Shown here: in pieces, positions 33,390-41,707 of the stretch | How positions within the stretch are numbered: position 1 is the first letter of the stretch | How the letters are laid out: every line of letters begins with the position of its first letter | Assembly (NCBI GenBank): GCA_034664425.1 | Contig: JAXDHR010000062.1 | Location: 1 to 44,561 of the forward strand | Reading direction: 5' to 3' | Source: DATBDM01 sp034664425 | Lineage (GTDB): Bacteria; Actinomycetota; Thermoleophilia; Solirubrobacterales; Solirubrobacteraceae | DNA length: 44,561 nt | Position numbers and translations under genes: made by a program | The notes under the pieces: generated by a model | The model's database searches: none | The model's input: the letters and a program-made list of their open reading frames with translations, nothing else | Told to the model about the DNA's origin: nothing

Positions 33390-33525
33390 CTGGCGTGCTT
33401 CACCCTTTCTCTCCGGTTCGGCGGGCCGGGATCGCCGAACCGCCACCACCGCCGCCGGCCGGGGTCTCCGGACAGGCGGCGCAGAACCTCGCCTCGGGGC
33501 GAAGGGTACGGCATGCGCCCCCGGT

Positions 33526-33531
33526 TAGGCT
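33526..33531 (+). promoter_or_regulatory. Candidate -10 box (TAGGCT) for the 205-residue membrane protein
   Basis: TAGGCT, 9 nt, ATG 33541, with no Shine-Dalgarno. Same leaderless pattern as elsewhere in the window. Confidence 0.45.
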
Positions 33532-33540
33532 TGGGGATCG

Positions 33541-34158
33541 ATGCAGCGGCACGGGCTCGCTGAGCGCCGCCAGGCGTGGCGGCGGATGCGCTGGCGGATG
33601 CGCGGCGCATGGCAGTGGCCAACCTTCTTCGCGGTCACGCTGATCGACGGCGCGGTGCTCTCCGCGCTGCCCTTCTACGGCGACGGGCCCGGCGGCTTCG
33701 TCCCCGGCGTCCTGCTGGCCGGCTTCGCCAACCTCGTCGCGGTCGCCGTGCTGGCGCCGCTGTGCGGGCGGCTGCTGCGCCGCCGTCGGCCCGACCTGCC
33801 GCGGCTCGTGGCGTCCAACTACGCCGGCACCACGCTCGTCACCGCGCTCCTCGCGCTGGTCGTGGCGGGCGGCATCGTGCACCGCCCGGCCACCGCGGCG
33901 GACGAGCGCGAGCGGCTCGCGGTGATCGCCAGCATGCAGACGTTCGTGGTCCATCAGCGGCCCCAGCTGCGCTCGGAGCTCGCCGCCACAGACGTGCTCG
34001 AAGTCGAGCCGCGGCTGTATCGCGCCTGCGTGCCGAAGCCGCAGCCGCGCCGCTGGCTGTGCCTGTTCGTCTCCACCGACCAGGCGCCGCCGGGCATCCG
34101 GCGCGACCCCGACGAGGAGGCCAACGACGCCTACCGGATCCACGGCGGCTTCCGCTAG
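33541..34158 (+). CDS. Hypothetical membrane protein, 205 residues
   Basis: Arg-rich N-terminus (ERRQAWRRMRWRMRG), then helices around FFAVTLIDGAVLSALPFYG, FVPGVLLAGFANLVAVAVLA and TTLVTALLALVVAGGIV. A soluble C-terminal part of about 85 residues, containing two Cys (RACVPKPQPRR and WLCLFVSTD), lies probably outside the cell. I do not recognise a family. It lies alone on the plus strand between the two dehydrogenase operons. Confidence 0.7.
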   Translation: MQRHGLAERRQAWRRMRWRMRGAWQWPTFFAVTLIDGAVLSALPFYGDGPGGFVPGVLLAGFANLVAVAVLAPLCGRLLRRRRPDLPRLVASNYAGTTLVTALLALVVAGGIVHRPATAADERERLAVIASMQTFVVHQRPQLRSELAATDVLEVEPRLYRACVPKPQPRRWLCLFVSTDQAPPGIRRDPDEEANDAYRIHGGFR

Positions 34159-34355
34159 GCGAGGGAAGATCGACGCGGATGCGTTGTCGCGTCGCGGGGC
34201 GCTTCGCCGCGCGACGGCCGGGGTGGCGCTGAAGGTCTCCAACGCCGGGCTCGACGAGCCGGCGGCGAGGCATCTCGATGGCGACGGTCCTCTCCGGTGT
34301 GGCGACGCACTGGACGGATGTCCGATGCGCTGAACCGCGAAGAGGGGGAACATTG

Positions 34356-35042
34356 GTGGACATGCTCAGGCGCGGGCTCATGCCGTCCGTGGGCGCCGGG
34401 TCCTCGCTCGTGGCCGCCGCGCTCGTCGCGGTGATCGCCTTCACCGGCGTCGTCGCGTTCCGCGGCTGGCCGCGGGCGCAGGGCCAGGCCGACGGCCGCC
34501 CGGCGACGCTCGCGCCCGCTGCGCTCGCCGGCGACGCCCGCGCCGCTTCGCGTCCCGCGCGCCTCGGCGCGGCCGCCACCGCCGCAGCGGCGAGCGCGCC
34601 GGCAGGCCGTGCGCGCCGTCCGCGCGCCACCGCGCCGCGGTCCGCCGCGGGACGGGCGCCCGCCACGCGCACACCCGTCGCGACGCGCGGCCCGGCGACG
34701 ACGCCGTCCGCGCCCGCCGCTCCGGCGCAGCCGGTCGCCTCCTCACCGGCGGCCTCATCACCGGCGCCCTCCGGTGGCTCGCCGCGCCCGGCGTCCAACG
34801 CGCCCGCCGGTCCCGCAGCATCGGTTCGCACCGCCCCGGTCCCCAGCGCGCCGGTGCCCGCGGTCCCCCAGCGGACCGTCTCCACCGTCGTCGACACCGT
34901 TCAGCACGCCCTGCCGCCGGCGCCCGCGCCGCTGCAGCCGGCGGTCAGCGCCGTCAACCAGACGCTCGACCAGGCCGCCGCGACCGTCGACGGGGTCATC
35001 GACGGCGCGACGAAGACGGTCGGCGACCTGCTCGGACCCTAG
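34356..35042 (+). CDS. Secreted or anchored Ala/Pro-rich hypothetical protein
   Basis: 228 residues from GTG 34356, preceded by AGAGGGGGAA at a suitable distance; an upstream in-frame ATG (34278) lacks such a site. A hydrophobic segment at about 12-35 (SSLVAAALVAVIAFTGVVAF) is a signal anchor. The middle is a long Ala/Pro/Arg/Ser-rich, probably disordered linker (about 45-170) of cell-wall-spanning type. The end is a short amphipathic part, AVSAVNQTLDQAAATVDGVI and DLLGP. Low complexity makes family assignment impossible. It ends in the CTAG shared with the converging E2 gene. Confidence 0.6.
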   Translation: MDMLRRGLMPSVGAGSSLVAAALVAVIAFTGVVAFRGWPRAQGQADGRPATLAPAALAGDARAASRPARLGAAATAAAASAPAGRARRPRATAPRSAAGRAPATRTPVATRGPATTPSAPAAPAQPVASSPAASSPAPSGGSPRPASNAPAGPAASVRTAPVPSAPVPAVPQRTVSTVVDTVQHALPPAPAPLQPAVSAVNQTLDQAAATVDGVIDGATKTVGDLLGP

Positions 35043-36418
35043 AGCGCGAGCAGAAGCGGCTGCTCGAGGCGCTCGCGGATGCGGGCGAAGAACTCGGCGG
35101 CGTCGGCGCCGTAGAGGATCCGGTGATCGCAGGCGAGGGTCAGGGTCATGCGGTTGCGGACCTGGATCTCGCCGTCGAGCACCACCGGCTTCGGCTCCAT
35201 CGCCCCGACGGCGAGGATCGCGGCCTGCGGCGGGTTGATGACCGCGACGAAGCTCGAGATCCCGTACATGCCGAGGTTGGAGACCGTGAACGTGCCGGAG
35301 GACAGCTCGGGCGGCGTGATGGCGCCGGCGCGCACGCGCTCCGCCAGGGCGCGCGCCTCTGCGTCGATCTGCCCGAGCGACTTGCGGTCGGCGTCGAAGA
35401 TCGTCGGTACGACGAGCGCGTCCTGGCCGGCCACGGCCACGCCGACGTTGACGCGTCCGTAGAGCTCGAACTTGCCGTCGCGGTAGGCGCCGTTGGCGCG
35501 CGGGAAGTCGCGCAGTGCCAGCGCGCTCGCCTTGATCACGAAGTCGTTGAACGACGGCACGCTGCCGCGGCCGTCCTGGGCGGCGACCTTGAGCTGCTTG
35601 CGCAGCTCGACGGCGGCCTCCATGTCGACCTCGCAGTTGAGCACGAACTCGGGCGCGGTCGCCTTCGACTCGGCCATCCGCCGCGCCACCGTCTGCTGCA
35701 GCCGTGTCAGGTCCTGGGTCGTCGTCTCCCCGCGACCGGCTTCCTTCTCGCCGGAGACCACCGGCGCCGGAGCCTTGGGCTTCTCGGCAGGCGGCTGCTC
35801 GGGCGCGGGCGCCTCGGCCACCGCCTGCCCGTCGCCCCCGGCCGCCGCCTCGACATCGGCCTTGACGATCCGGCCGCCCGGGCCGCTGCCCTGCACGCCG
35901 CCCAGCTCGACGTTCATCTCGCGCGCCATCCGCCGCGCGATCGGCGACGCCTTCACACGTTCGCCGTCGCCCGCGACGCTCGCCTGTGCGGGAGCCGGCT
36001 CGCTCGGCCGGCTCGGCGGCTCCTCGGTCGCGGCCGCTGCCCCGGCGGGAGCCTCCGCAGGCGCCTCCTGATCGGACGCCGCGGACACCGCCGCGTCCTC
36101 GGCGCCCCGCCCCGGCTCGCGCTCGGCGCCGGAGGACTGGGACTCCTGATCGGTCGCCTGCGCCGTCTGCTGCGCGTCGCCGCCGCCGCCCTCGCCGATC
36201 CGCGCGATCGTCTCGCCGACGGGCAGCGTGTCGCCCTCCTTCGCGACGATCTGCAGCGTCCCGTCCTGATCGGCCTCGTAGGTCATGTTGGCCTTGTCGG
36301 TCTCGATCTCGACGAGCTCCTCGCCGCGGCTGACCTCGTCCCCATCGGACTTCAGCCACTTGAGGATCGTGCCCTCCTCCATGGAGTCGGACAGGCGGGG
36401 CATCGCGACATCGGGCAT
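35039..36418 (-). CDS. pdhC: Dihydrolipoamide acetyltransferase E2 (PDH-like)
   Basis: 459 residues. Lipoyl domain (about 1-78) with the modified lysine in IETDKANMTYEAD, an acidic Ala/Pro/Gln-rich linker, a subunit-binding domain (KASPIARRMAREMNVELGG, GSGPGGRIVKADVE), a second linker and the catalytic domain. The active-site motif is CDHRILYGADAAEFF, where Tyr replaces the Asp of the usual DHRxxDGA; plastid and cyanobacterial PDH E2 proteins also have a YGADAA form. ATG 36418 lies 17 nt after the E1beta stop. The TAG overlaps the end of the converging hypothetical gene. Confidence 0.9.
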   Translation of the reverse strand: MPDVAMPRLSDSMEEGTILKWLKSDGDEVSRGEELVEIETDKANMTYEADQDGTLQIVAKEGDTLPVGETIARIGEGGGGDAQQTAQATDQESQSSGAEREPGRGAEDAAVSAASDQEAPAEAPAGAAAATEEPPSRPSEPAPAQASVAGDGERVKASPIARRMAREMNVELGGVQGSGPGGRIVKADVEAAAGGDGQAVAEAPAPEQPPAEKPKAPAPVVSGEKEAGRGETTTQDLTRLQQTVARRMAESKATAPEFVLNCEVDMEAAVELRKQLKVAAQDGRGSVPSFNDFVIKASALALRDFPRANGAYRDGKFELYGRVNVGVAVAGQDALVVPTIFDADRKSLGQIDAEARALAERVRAGAITPPELSSGTFTVSNLGMYGISSFVAVINPPQAAILAVGAMEPKPVVLDGEIQVRNRMTLTLACDHRILYGADAAEFFARIRERLEQPLLLAL

Positions 36419-36435
36419 GGTCGAAAGCCTAATGC

Positions 36436-37421
<986 letters not shown>

Positions 37422-37422
<1 letters not shown>

Positions 37423-38618
37423 CAGTCGTTCTCCTCCTGCGCGGCGTCGGACGGCGACGGGTTGCCGACGTCCTCGCGGCCTGCCTGCTCGACGGCGGCG
37501 TGATAGGCCTGCTCGGGACCGCGCTCGGCCTCGGCGATCCGGCGCTCGTCCTCGCCGCGGTGCACGCCCGCGGAGCGCTCGTCGACGGAGTACCAGCCAC
37601 GCCCGACCTGGTCGCCGAGCACGTAGATGTGGTCGTACAGCGACTCGGGCGGCGGGAACGCGGAGCGGTCGGCGAAGGCGACGGCGTCGTCGACGCGCGC
37701 GACGACGGCCTTGTCGATCTCGTCCAGGGCGCCGGGCTCGAGCCGGCCCTCGCGCACGAGCCGGTCGGCGAACGTCGGGATCGGATCGCGCTTGCGCCAC
37801 TCGGCGACCTGCTCCTTGGTGCGGTACTCCTCGGGGTCGGCCATCGAGTGGCCGCGGAAGCGGTAGGTGACCGCCTCGACGAGGATCGGCCGGCGCTGAT
37901 CGCGCGCCCGCCCGATCGCCTCGCACATGACGCCGTGGGTCTCGGCGACGTCCATTCCGTCGCAGCGCATGCCGGGAACGCCGAAGCCCTCGCCGCGTCG
38001 GTGCAGGTCGGTCTGCGCGGAGTGGCGCTCGATCGACGTGCCCATGCCGAACTGGTTGTTGGTGACCATGAAGACCACCGGCAGCTTCCACAGCGCCGCG
38101 AGGTTGAGCGTCTCGCCGAAGGTCCCCTGATTCGACGCGCCGTCGCCGAACACGCAGACCGTCACCTCGTCGAGCCCCTGGTAGTCCGACGACAGTGCCA
38201 TGCCGGCCGCCAGCGGGAGGTTGCCGCCGACGATCCCGTAGCCGCCCATGAAGCGGTTCGCGCGGTCGAACATGTGCATCGAGCCGCCGCGGCCATGCGA
38301 GACGCCGGTCTCGCGCCCGAACAGCTCGGCCATCACCCTGCGCGGCTCGGCGCCGCGGGCGAGCGCGTGGCCGTGCGAGCGGTAGGTGGAGATCAGGTAG
38401 TCCCGGTCGCGCATCGCGCGGACGGCACCGACGATCGTCGCCTCCTCGCCGATCGCGAGGTGCAGGAAGCCGCCGACCTTCGCCTTCGCGTACATCTCCC
38501 CCGCGCGCTCCTCGAAGCGGCGGATCAGCACCATCGTCTCGAGCCACTCGCGCGCGTCGTCGCGCGCAGGCGGCAGCCGGGCTTCGCCGGCGCTCTCCTC
38601 CTGCGTCACGTCGGCCAT
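37422..38618 (-). CDS. pdhA: Pyruvate dehydrogenase E1 alpha subunit
   Basis: 398 residues. TPP motif GDGASNQGTFGETLNLAA ... FMVTNNQFGMGTS, plus RFEERAGEMYAKAKVGGFLH, TYRSHGHALARG and YRFRGHSMADPEEYR, all pyruvate-dehydrogenase-like. It has a C-terminal extension of about 70 acidic residues beyond the core (from about 330), which is longer than usual and ends SDAAQEEND. First gene of the pdhABC operon. TAACGT lies 9 nt before ATG 38618, so the transcript may be leaderless, in a 40-nt gap shared with a divergent SRPBCC gene. Confidence 0.92.
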
Positions 38619-38627
38619 CGCGACGGG

Positions 38628-38633
38628 ACGTTA
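38628..38633 (-). promoter_or_regulatory. Candidate -10 box (TAACGT) for pdhABC
   Basis: TAACGT on the minus strand lies 9 nt before ATG 38618. On the other strand TAGGAC (38647-38652) lies 6 nt before ATG 38659, an imperfect match to TANNNT. The two form a compact divergent promoter. Confidence 0.45.
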
Positions 38634-38658
38634 CCGCGCTCGCGGGTAGGACGCGCGC

Positions 38659-39057
38659 ATGCGCTCCTGGTCCGCCGATTCGTCCGCGTCGCCCGCGGTG
38701 GCGTGGTCGCTGCTCAGCCGCCCCGACGCCTGGCCGGCGTGGTCGCCGCACGTGCGCGGCGCGTGGGGGCTGGGCGACGGCGAGGTGCGCGCCGGCGCCC
38801 ACGGTGCGGCGCGCCTGCTCGGCGTGCTCCCGGTTCCCGCCCGCATCACCCGCAAGTCGGCGCGCGCATGGACGTGGCGGGTCGGGCTGGTCGAGATGAC
38901 CCACCGCGTCGACGAGCGCCTGCACGGCGGCTGCACGGTGACGATCGAGCTGCGCGCGCCCGGACCGCTCGAGCCGCCGATCGCCGCGGCATACGGTCCC
39001 GTGATCGCGTTCACCCTCAGGCGCCTCGCCCACGTCGCCGAGCATGTGGCGGGTTGA
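38659..39057 (+). CDS. SRPBCC (START-like) family protein
   Basis: 132 residues. The pattern SADSSASPAVAWSLLSRPDAWPAWSPHVRG is the common N-terminus of the polyketide-cyclase/dehydrase (SRPBCC) group, followed by a Gly-rich strand, WRVGLVEMTHRVDER and a C-terminal helix (YGPVIAFTLRRLAHVAEHVA). These small helix-grip proteins bind lipids or hydrophobic ligands. Ligand unknown. It is divergent from pdhA with a 40-nt gap and converges on a LysR gene. Confidence 0.8.
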   Translation: MRSWSADSSASPAVAWSLLSRPDAWPAWSPHVRGAWGLGDGEVRAGAHGAARLLGVLPVPARITRKSARAWTWRVGLVEMTHRVDERLHGGCTVTIELRAPGPLEPPIAAAYGPVIAFTLRRLAHVAEHVAG

Positions 39058-39107
39058 CCACACGCGGCCGGCAGCACCGCTTCCCTTCGCGGCGGGTTGA
39101 GGTCCGC

Positions 39108-39977
39108 CTAGAGCACGGCGCCGAGCGCGTCCGCCGCTTCCCCACCCGAGTGCACGAGCTCAGTCCGGTGCACGAGCCGCGGGCGGCCGAGCGGGACGCC
39201 CGCCAGCGCCGTGACGCCGTCGACCGCGCGGGCCGGCAGCAGCGCCAGGCCGTGGCCCGCGGCGGCGAGCGCGAGCACCACGCCGAGGTCCGTGCCCTCG
39301 CAGCGCAGGCGGGCGTCGAAGCCCTCGACGCCCGTCGTAGCGCGCAGCTCCTCCAACGGCGTGAGCACCGCCGGCGCGTCGAGCCAACGTGCGGCGCCGA
39401 GCGCGTCGAGTCCGACCGCGTCAGCGCCTGCCAGCGGGTGCCCGGCCGGGACGGCGACGACCAGCCGGTCCTCGGCGACCGCGGTCGCGCGGAGGCGCAC
39501 GCCCTCGGGGAGGCGCAGCGGGTCGCTGGGCGCGGCGACCCCGTCGACCAGTCCGGCGTCGAGCGCGCCCGTGGCGACGTCGGCGGCGATCGCCGGGCGC
39601 GCGCCGACGCGCACGGTGATCTCGAGGCGCGGCGTCGCCCGGCGCAGGCGCTCGAGCGCGGCAGCGAGGCGCCCGTGGTCGGCGAGCGGCGTCGCACCGA
39701 CCAGGAGCCGGGCCGACGCGTCGGCGGTGAGGCGCTCGATGTCGGCGCGCGCCGCATCGAGCCGCAGCAGGATCGGATGCGCGTGCTCGAGCAGCCGCGC
39801 GCCCGCCTCGGTCGGGCGCACCGGCCGGCGGTGCAGCAGCGCGGTCCCGAGCGCCGATTCGAGTGCGGCGACGTGCTGGGAGACCCCCGACTGCGTGTAG
39901 CCCAGCGCCTGCGCCGCAGCGGAGAAGGAGCCGAGCTCGGCCACGGTGACGAACGTGCGCAAGAAGCGGGGGTCCAT
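39108..39977 (-). CDS. LysR-type transcriptional regulator
   Basis: 289 residues. The N-terminal winged helix-turn-helix is clear (RFLRTFVTVAELGSFSAAAQ, LGYTQSGVSQHVAALESALG), followed by a linker helix and a LysR substrate-binding domain (about 90-285) with the ligand-binding fold pattern LLVGATPLADHGRLAAAL. Regulators of this type usually control the divergent neighbour, here the glutamine-amidotransferase-like gene starting 80 nt away. The intergenic region carries a 14-bp perfect palindrome. The inducer cannot be predicted. Confidence 0.92.
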   Translation of the reverse strand: MDPRFLRTFVTVAELGSFSAAAQALGYTQSGVSQHVAALESALGTALLHRRPVRPTEAGARLLEHAHPILLRLDAARADIERLTADASARLLVGATPLADHGRLAAALERLRRATPRLEITVRVGARPAIAADVATGALDAGLVDGVAAPSDPLRLPEGVRLRATAVAEDRLVVAVPAGHPLAGADAVGLDALGAARWLDAPAVLTPLEELRATTGVEGFDARLRCEGTDLGVVLALAAAGHGLALLPARAVDGVTALAGVPLGRPRLVHRTELVHSGGEAADALGAVL

Positions 39978-40010
39978 GGCGCCAGATCATGATCGCTGAT
40001 GCCGGGACCG

Positions 40011-40024
40011 CCAACGATCGTTGG
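40011..40024. promoter_or_regulatory. Perfect 14-bp palindrome, probable LysR operator
   Basis: CCAACGATCGTTGG lies in the 80-nt gap between divergent lysR and the amidotransferase-like gene, 33 nt before ATG 40058 and 33 nt before lysR ATG 39977. Such symmetric sites in divergent LysR promoters are usual binding sites. GATTCT at 40045-40050 may be the -10 of the plus-strand gene. Confidence 0.5.
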
Positions 40025-40057
40025 ACGTGAACTCCCGCGGCGACGATTCTGGGTCGT

Positions 40058-40810
40058 ATGACGAACGGACCTACGCCGCGCATCGCCCTGATCGGCAACC
40101 GCTCGCCCGAGGTGCGCGCCCACCTGCGGATTCCGCAGCTCCTGCGGACGCTGCACCAGCGCGACGGCGTGGCGGTCGACGCGTACTGGCTCCCGAGCGA
40201 GGACGTCGGCGCCGGCACCGTCGCCGGCTTCGACGGCGTCTGGGCGGTGCCCGGCAGCCCGTATCGCAGTGAGGCCGGCGCGCTCGCCGCGATCCGTGAC
40301 GCGCGCGAGCTCGGCATTCCGTTCCTCGGCACCTGTGGCGGCTTCCAGCATGCGCTGCTCGAGTTCGCCCGCCACGCCTGCGGGCTCGGGCGCGTCGAGC
40401 ATCAGGAGAACCGCCCCGAGGCAAGCGACTGCGTGATCGTCGAGCTCGCATGCTCGCTGGTCGGGCACGAGGTCGCGGTGCGGGTCGAGCCCGGCACGCT
40501 CGCCGAATCGGTGCTGCGCGCGGACCGCGTCTTCGAGCGCTACCTGTGCGCGTACGGGCCGGCCGAGCGCTACCTCGACGTGCTGCAGGCGCACGGGCTC
40601 GTGTTCAGCGGGCGCGACGACGCGGGTGACGTGCGGATCGTCGAGCTGCCCGGGCATCCGTTCTTCCTCGGGACCCTGTTCCAGCCCGAGCTCGCGGGCG
40701 ACGGCACGCGCGCGCACCCGGTCGTGCGCGCCTTCGTCGCCGCGGCGGCCGACCACGCGGCGCGCCGGGACGATGAGTCCGCGGCTGCCGTGGGATCAAC
40801 CGCCGCATGA
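40058..40810 (+). CDS. Class I glutamine amidotransferase-like protein (CTP-synthase C-terminal-related)
   Basis: 250 residues. The nucleophile elbow FLGTCGGFQHALLEFAR and the late HPFFLGTLFQPEL match the glutaminase domain of CTP synthases, including the His and Glu region of the triad (GHPFF... FQPE). The synthetase (amidoligase) domain is absent, so the protein is a stand-alone domain. A known database family of CTP-synthase C-terminal-related (seleno)proteins has this architecture; here the residues are Cys codons (TGT/TGC) and no in-frame TGA is seen. Reaction and partner are unknown. It is divergent from lysR and its stop overlaps the start of a 31-residue ORF. Confidence 0.82.
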   Translation: MTNGPTPRIALIGNRSPEVRAHLRIPQLLRTLHQRDGVAVDAYWLPSEDVGAGTVAGFDGVWAVPGSPYRSEAGALAAIRDARELGIPFLGTCGGFQHALLEFARHACGLGRVEHQENRPEASDCVIVELACSLVGHEVAVRVEPGTLAESVLRADRVFERYLCAYGPAERYLDVLQAHGLVFSGRDDAGDVRIVELPGHPFFLGTLFQPELAGDGTRAHPVVRAFVAAAADHAARRDDESAAAVGSTAA

Positions 40811-40902
40811 GAGCGGACACCGGCGCCATCACCTTCGAGCACCTGCTGCTCAACGTGCTGCGGATCCCGGCGGCGCACGAGCTGGCGAGGCACGGGGTCT
40901 AG
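40807..40902 (+). CDS. 31-residue ORF coupled to the amidotransferase-like gene
   Basis: ATG 40807 overlaps the TGA of the amidotransferase-like gene (ATGA), and the frame ends at TAG 40900-40902 within a CTAG shared with the converging 80-residue gene. It encodes MRADTGAITFEHLLLNVLRI followed by PAAHELARHGV, a compact amphipathic helical peptide. Both ends use arrangements typical of real genes in this window. It may be a genuine small protein or the remnant of a longer one. No family recognised. Confidence 0.45.
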   Translation: MRADTGAITFEHLLLNVLRIPAAHELARHGV

Positions 40903-41141
40903 CGGGTCTGGTAGCGACGCCAGCTGCGCATGAACTCGCCTGCCTCGAGCTGGGCGAGGTCGGTGCGCAGCGCACGCGCCAGCCGGCCGGTCTGGCGCGG
41001 CTGCGTGTCCCAGAACAGCTCGACCTCGCCCGTGGCGATCTCGACGACCTCGACGGTGTCGACGGCGTCCGGCCCCGCGAGGAAGGCGGGCCCGCGGCGG
41101 CCGCGCCGGACGCGCAGCTCGTAGGCGCGGTTGGCCTTCAC
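40899..41141 (-). CDS. 80-residue hypothetical basic protein
   Basis: GTG 41141 overlaps the TGA of the upstream DsbA-like gene (GTGA). The sequence MKANRAYELRVRRGRRGPAF is followed by AVDTVEVVEIATGEVELFW and a helical Arg-rich tail (GRLARALRTDLAQLEAGEFM, RSWRRYQTR). It looks like a small beta-strand domain plus helix. Function unknown. The longer open frame upstream belongs to the DsbA-like gene's shadow and is not used. Confidence 0.65.
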   Translation of the reverse strand: MKANRAYELRVRRGRRGPAFLAGPDAVDTVEVVEIATGEVELFWDTQPRQTGRLARALRTDLAQLEAGEFMRSWRRYQTR

Positions 41142-41707
41142 CGCAGCAGCGCGGCGAGGTCGTCGACGAGGCCGTCGGGCGTGACGACGGCCGGCACGGA
41201 CACGACGCCCGCCGCGCGCGCCTCGGCGGTCGCGCGCTCGAGCTTCTCGCGCGTGCCGCGCAGCCCGGCGCCCTTGACCACCGCGGATGGGTGCATCTCG
41301 CACGCCGCGGCGGCGATCAGCACGTTGTCGCGCTCGGACAGGTCGCGGCCCCCCGCGAACGCCTGCCGGAAGGCGGCGAGACTGAAGGCGACCGCGCGGC
41401 CGATCGACTTCGCGTACGTGGCCGCGAGCAGCGCCCAGTGCGTGGAACCCAGCTCTCCGCCCACCCACTCGGGCGGCCAGCGGAGCGCCTGCAGCTCGAG
41501 CGCACGCGCGCGCCGCTCGACGTCCTCGCGGTAGGCATCGATCTCGGCCGCGCAGCGGAACGCCGGCGGCCCGATCGCCACCGGCACCCACTCCGGCACC
41601 TCGGGCAGCGCGGCGTTGACCTGCTCCGCAGCCAGGTACGCATCGGGGGAGGCGAAGTCGAAGTAGAACCGCGCCCGCTGCGGTTCAGCCGTGGATGAGC
41701 CAGCCAT
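41138..41707 (-). CDS. DsbA-family protein, 2-hydroxychromene-2-carboxylate isomerase-like
   Basis: 189 residues. The thioredoxin-like start RARFYFDFASPDAYLAAEQV matches the DFxSPxAY motif of HCCA isomerase/DsbA-kappa proteins, where Ser replaces the Cys of the CxxC motif. A helical insertion follows, and a cis-Pro loop lies near the end (AGVVSVPAVVTPDGLV). Relatives isomerise chromene carboxylates with glutathione or act as oxidoreductases. Without a CxxC, disulphide chemistry is unlikely. ATG 41707 overlaps the end of lpdA by 23 nt, suggesting cotranscription. Confidence 0.82.
   Translation of the reverse strand: MAGSSTAEPQRARFYFDFASPDAYLAAEQVNAALPEVPEWVPVAIGPPAFRCAAEIDAYREDVERRARALELQALRWPPEWVGGELGSTHWALLAATYAKSIGRAVAFSLAAFRQAFAGGRDLSERDNVLIAAAACEMHPSAVVKGAGLRGTREKLERATAEARAAGVVSVPAVVTPDGLVDDLAALLR

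Noticed and set aside
39058..39107. Hairpin between the SRPBCC and lysR genes (GGCGG...CCGCC) as a terminator
   Set aside because: The stem is only 5 bp with an 8-nt loop, which is expected by chance at this GC content.
40058..40810. Selenocysteine in the amidotransferase-like protein
   Set aside because: The frame has Cys codons at the expected sites and no internal TGA, and no SECIS-like hairpin follows.
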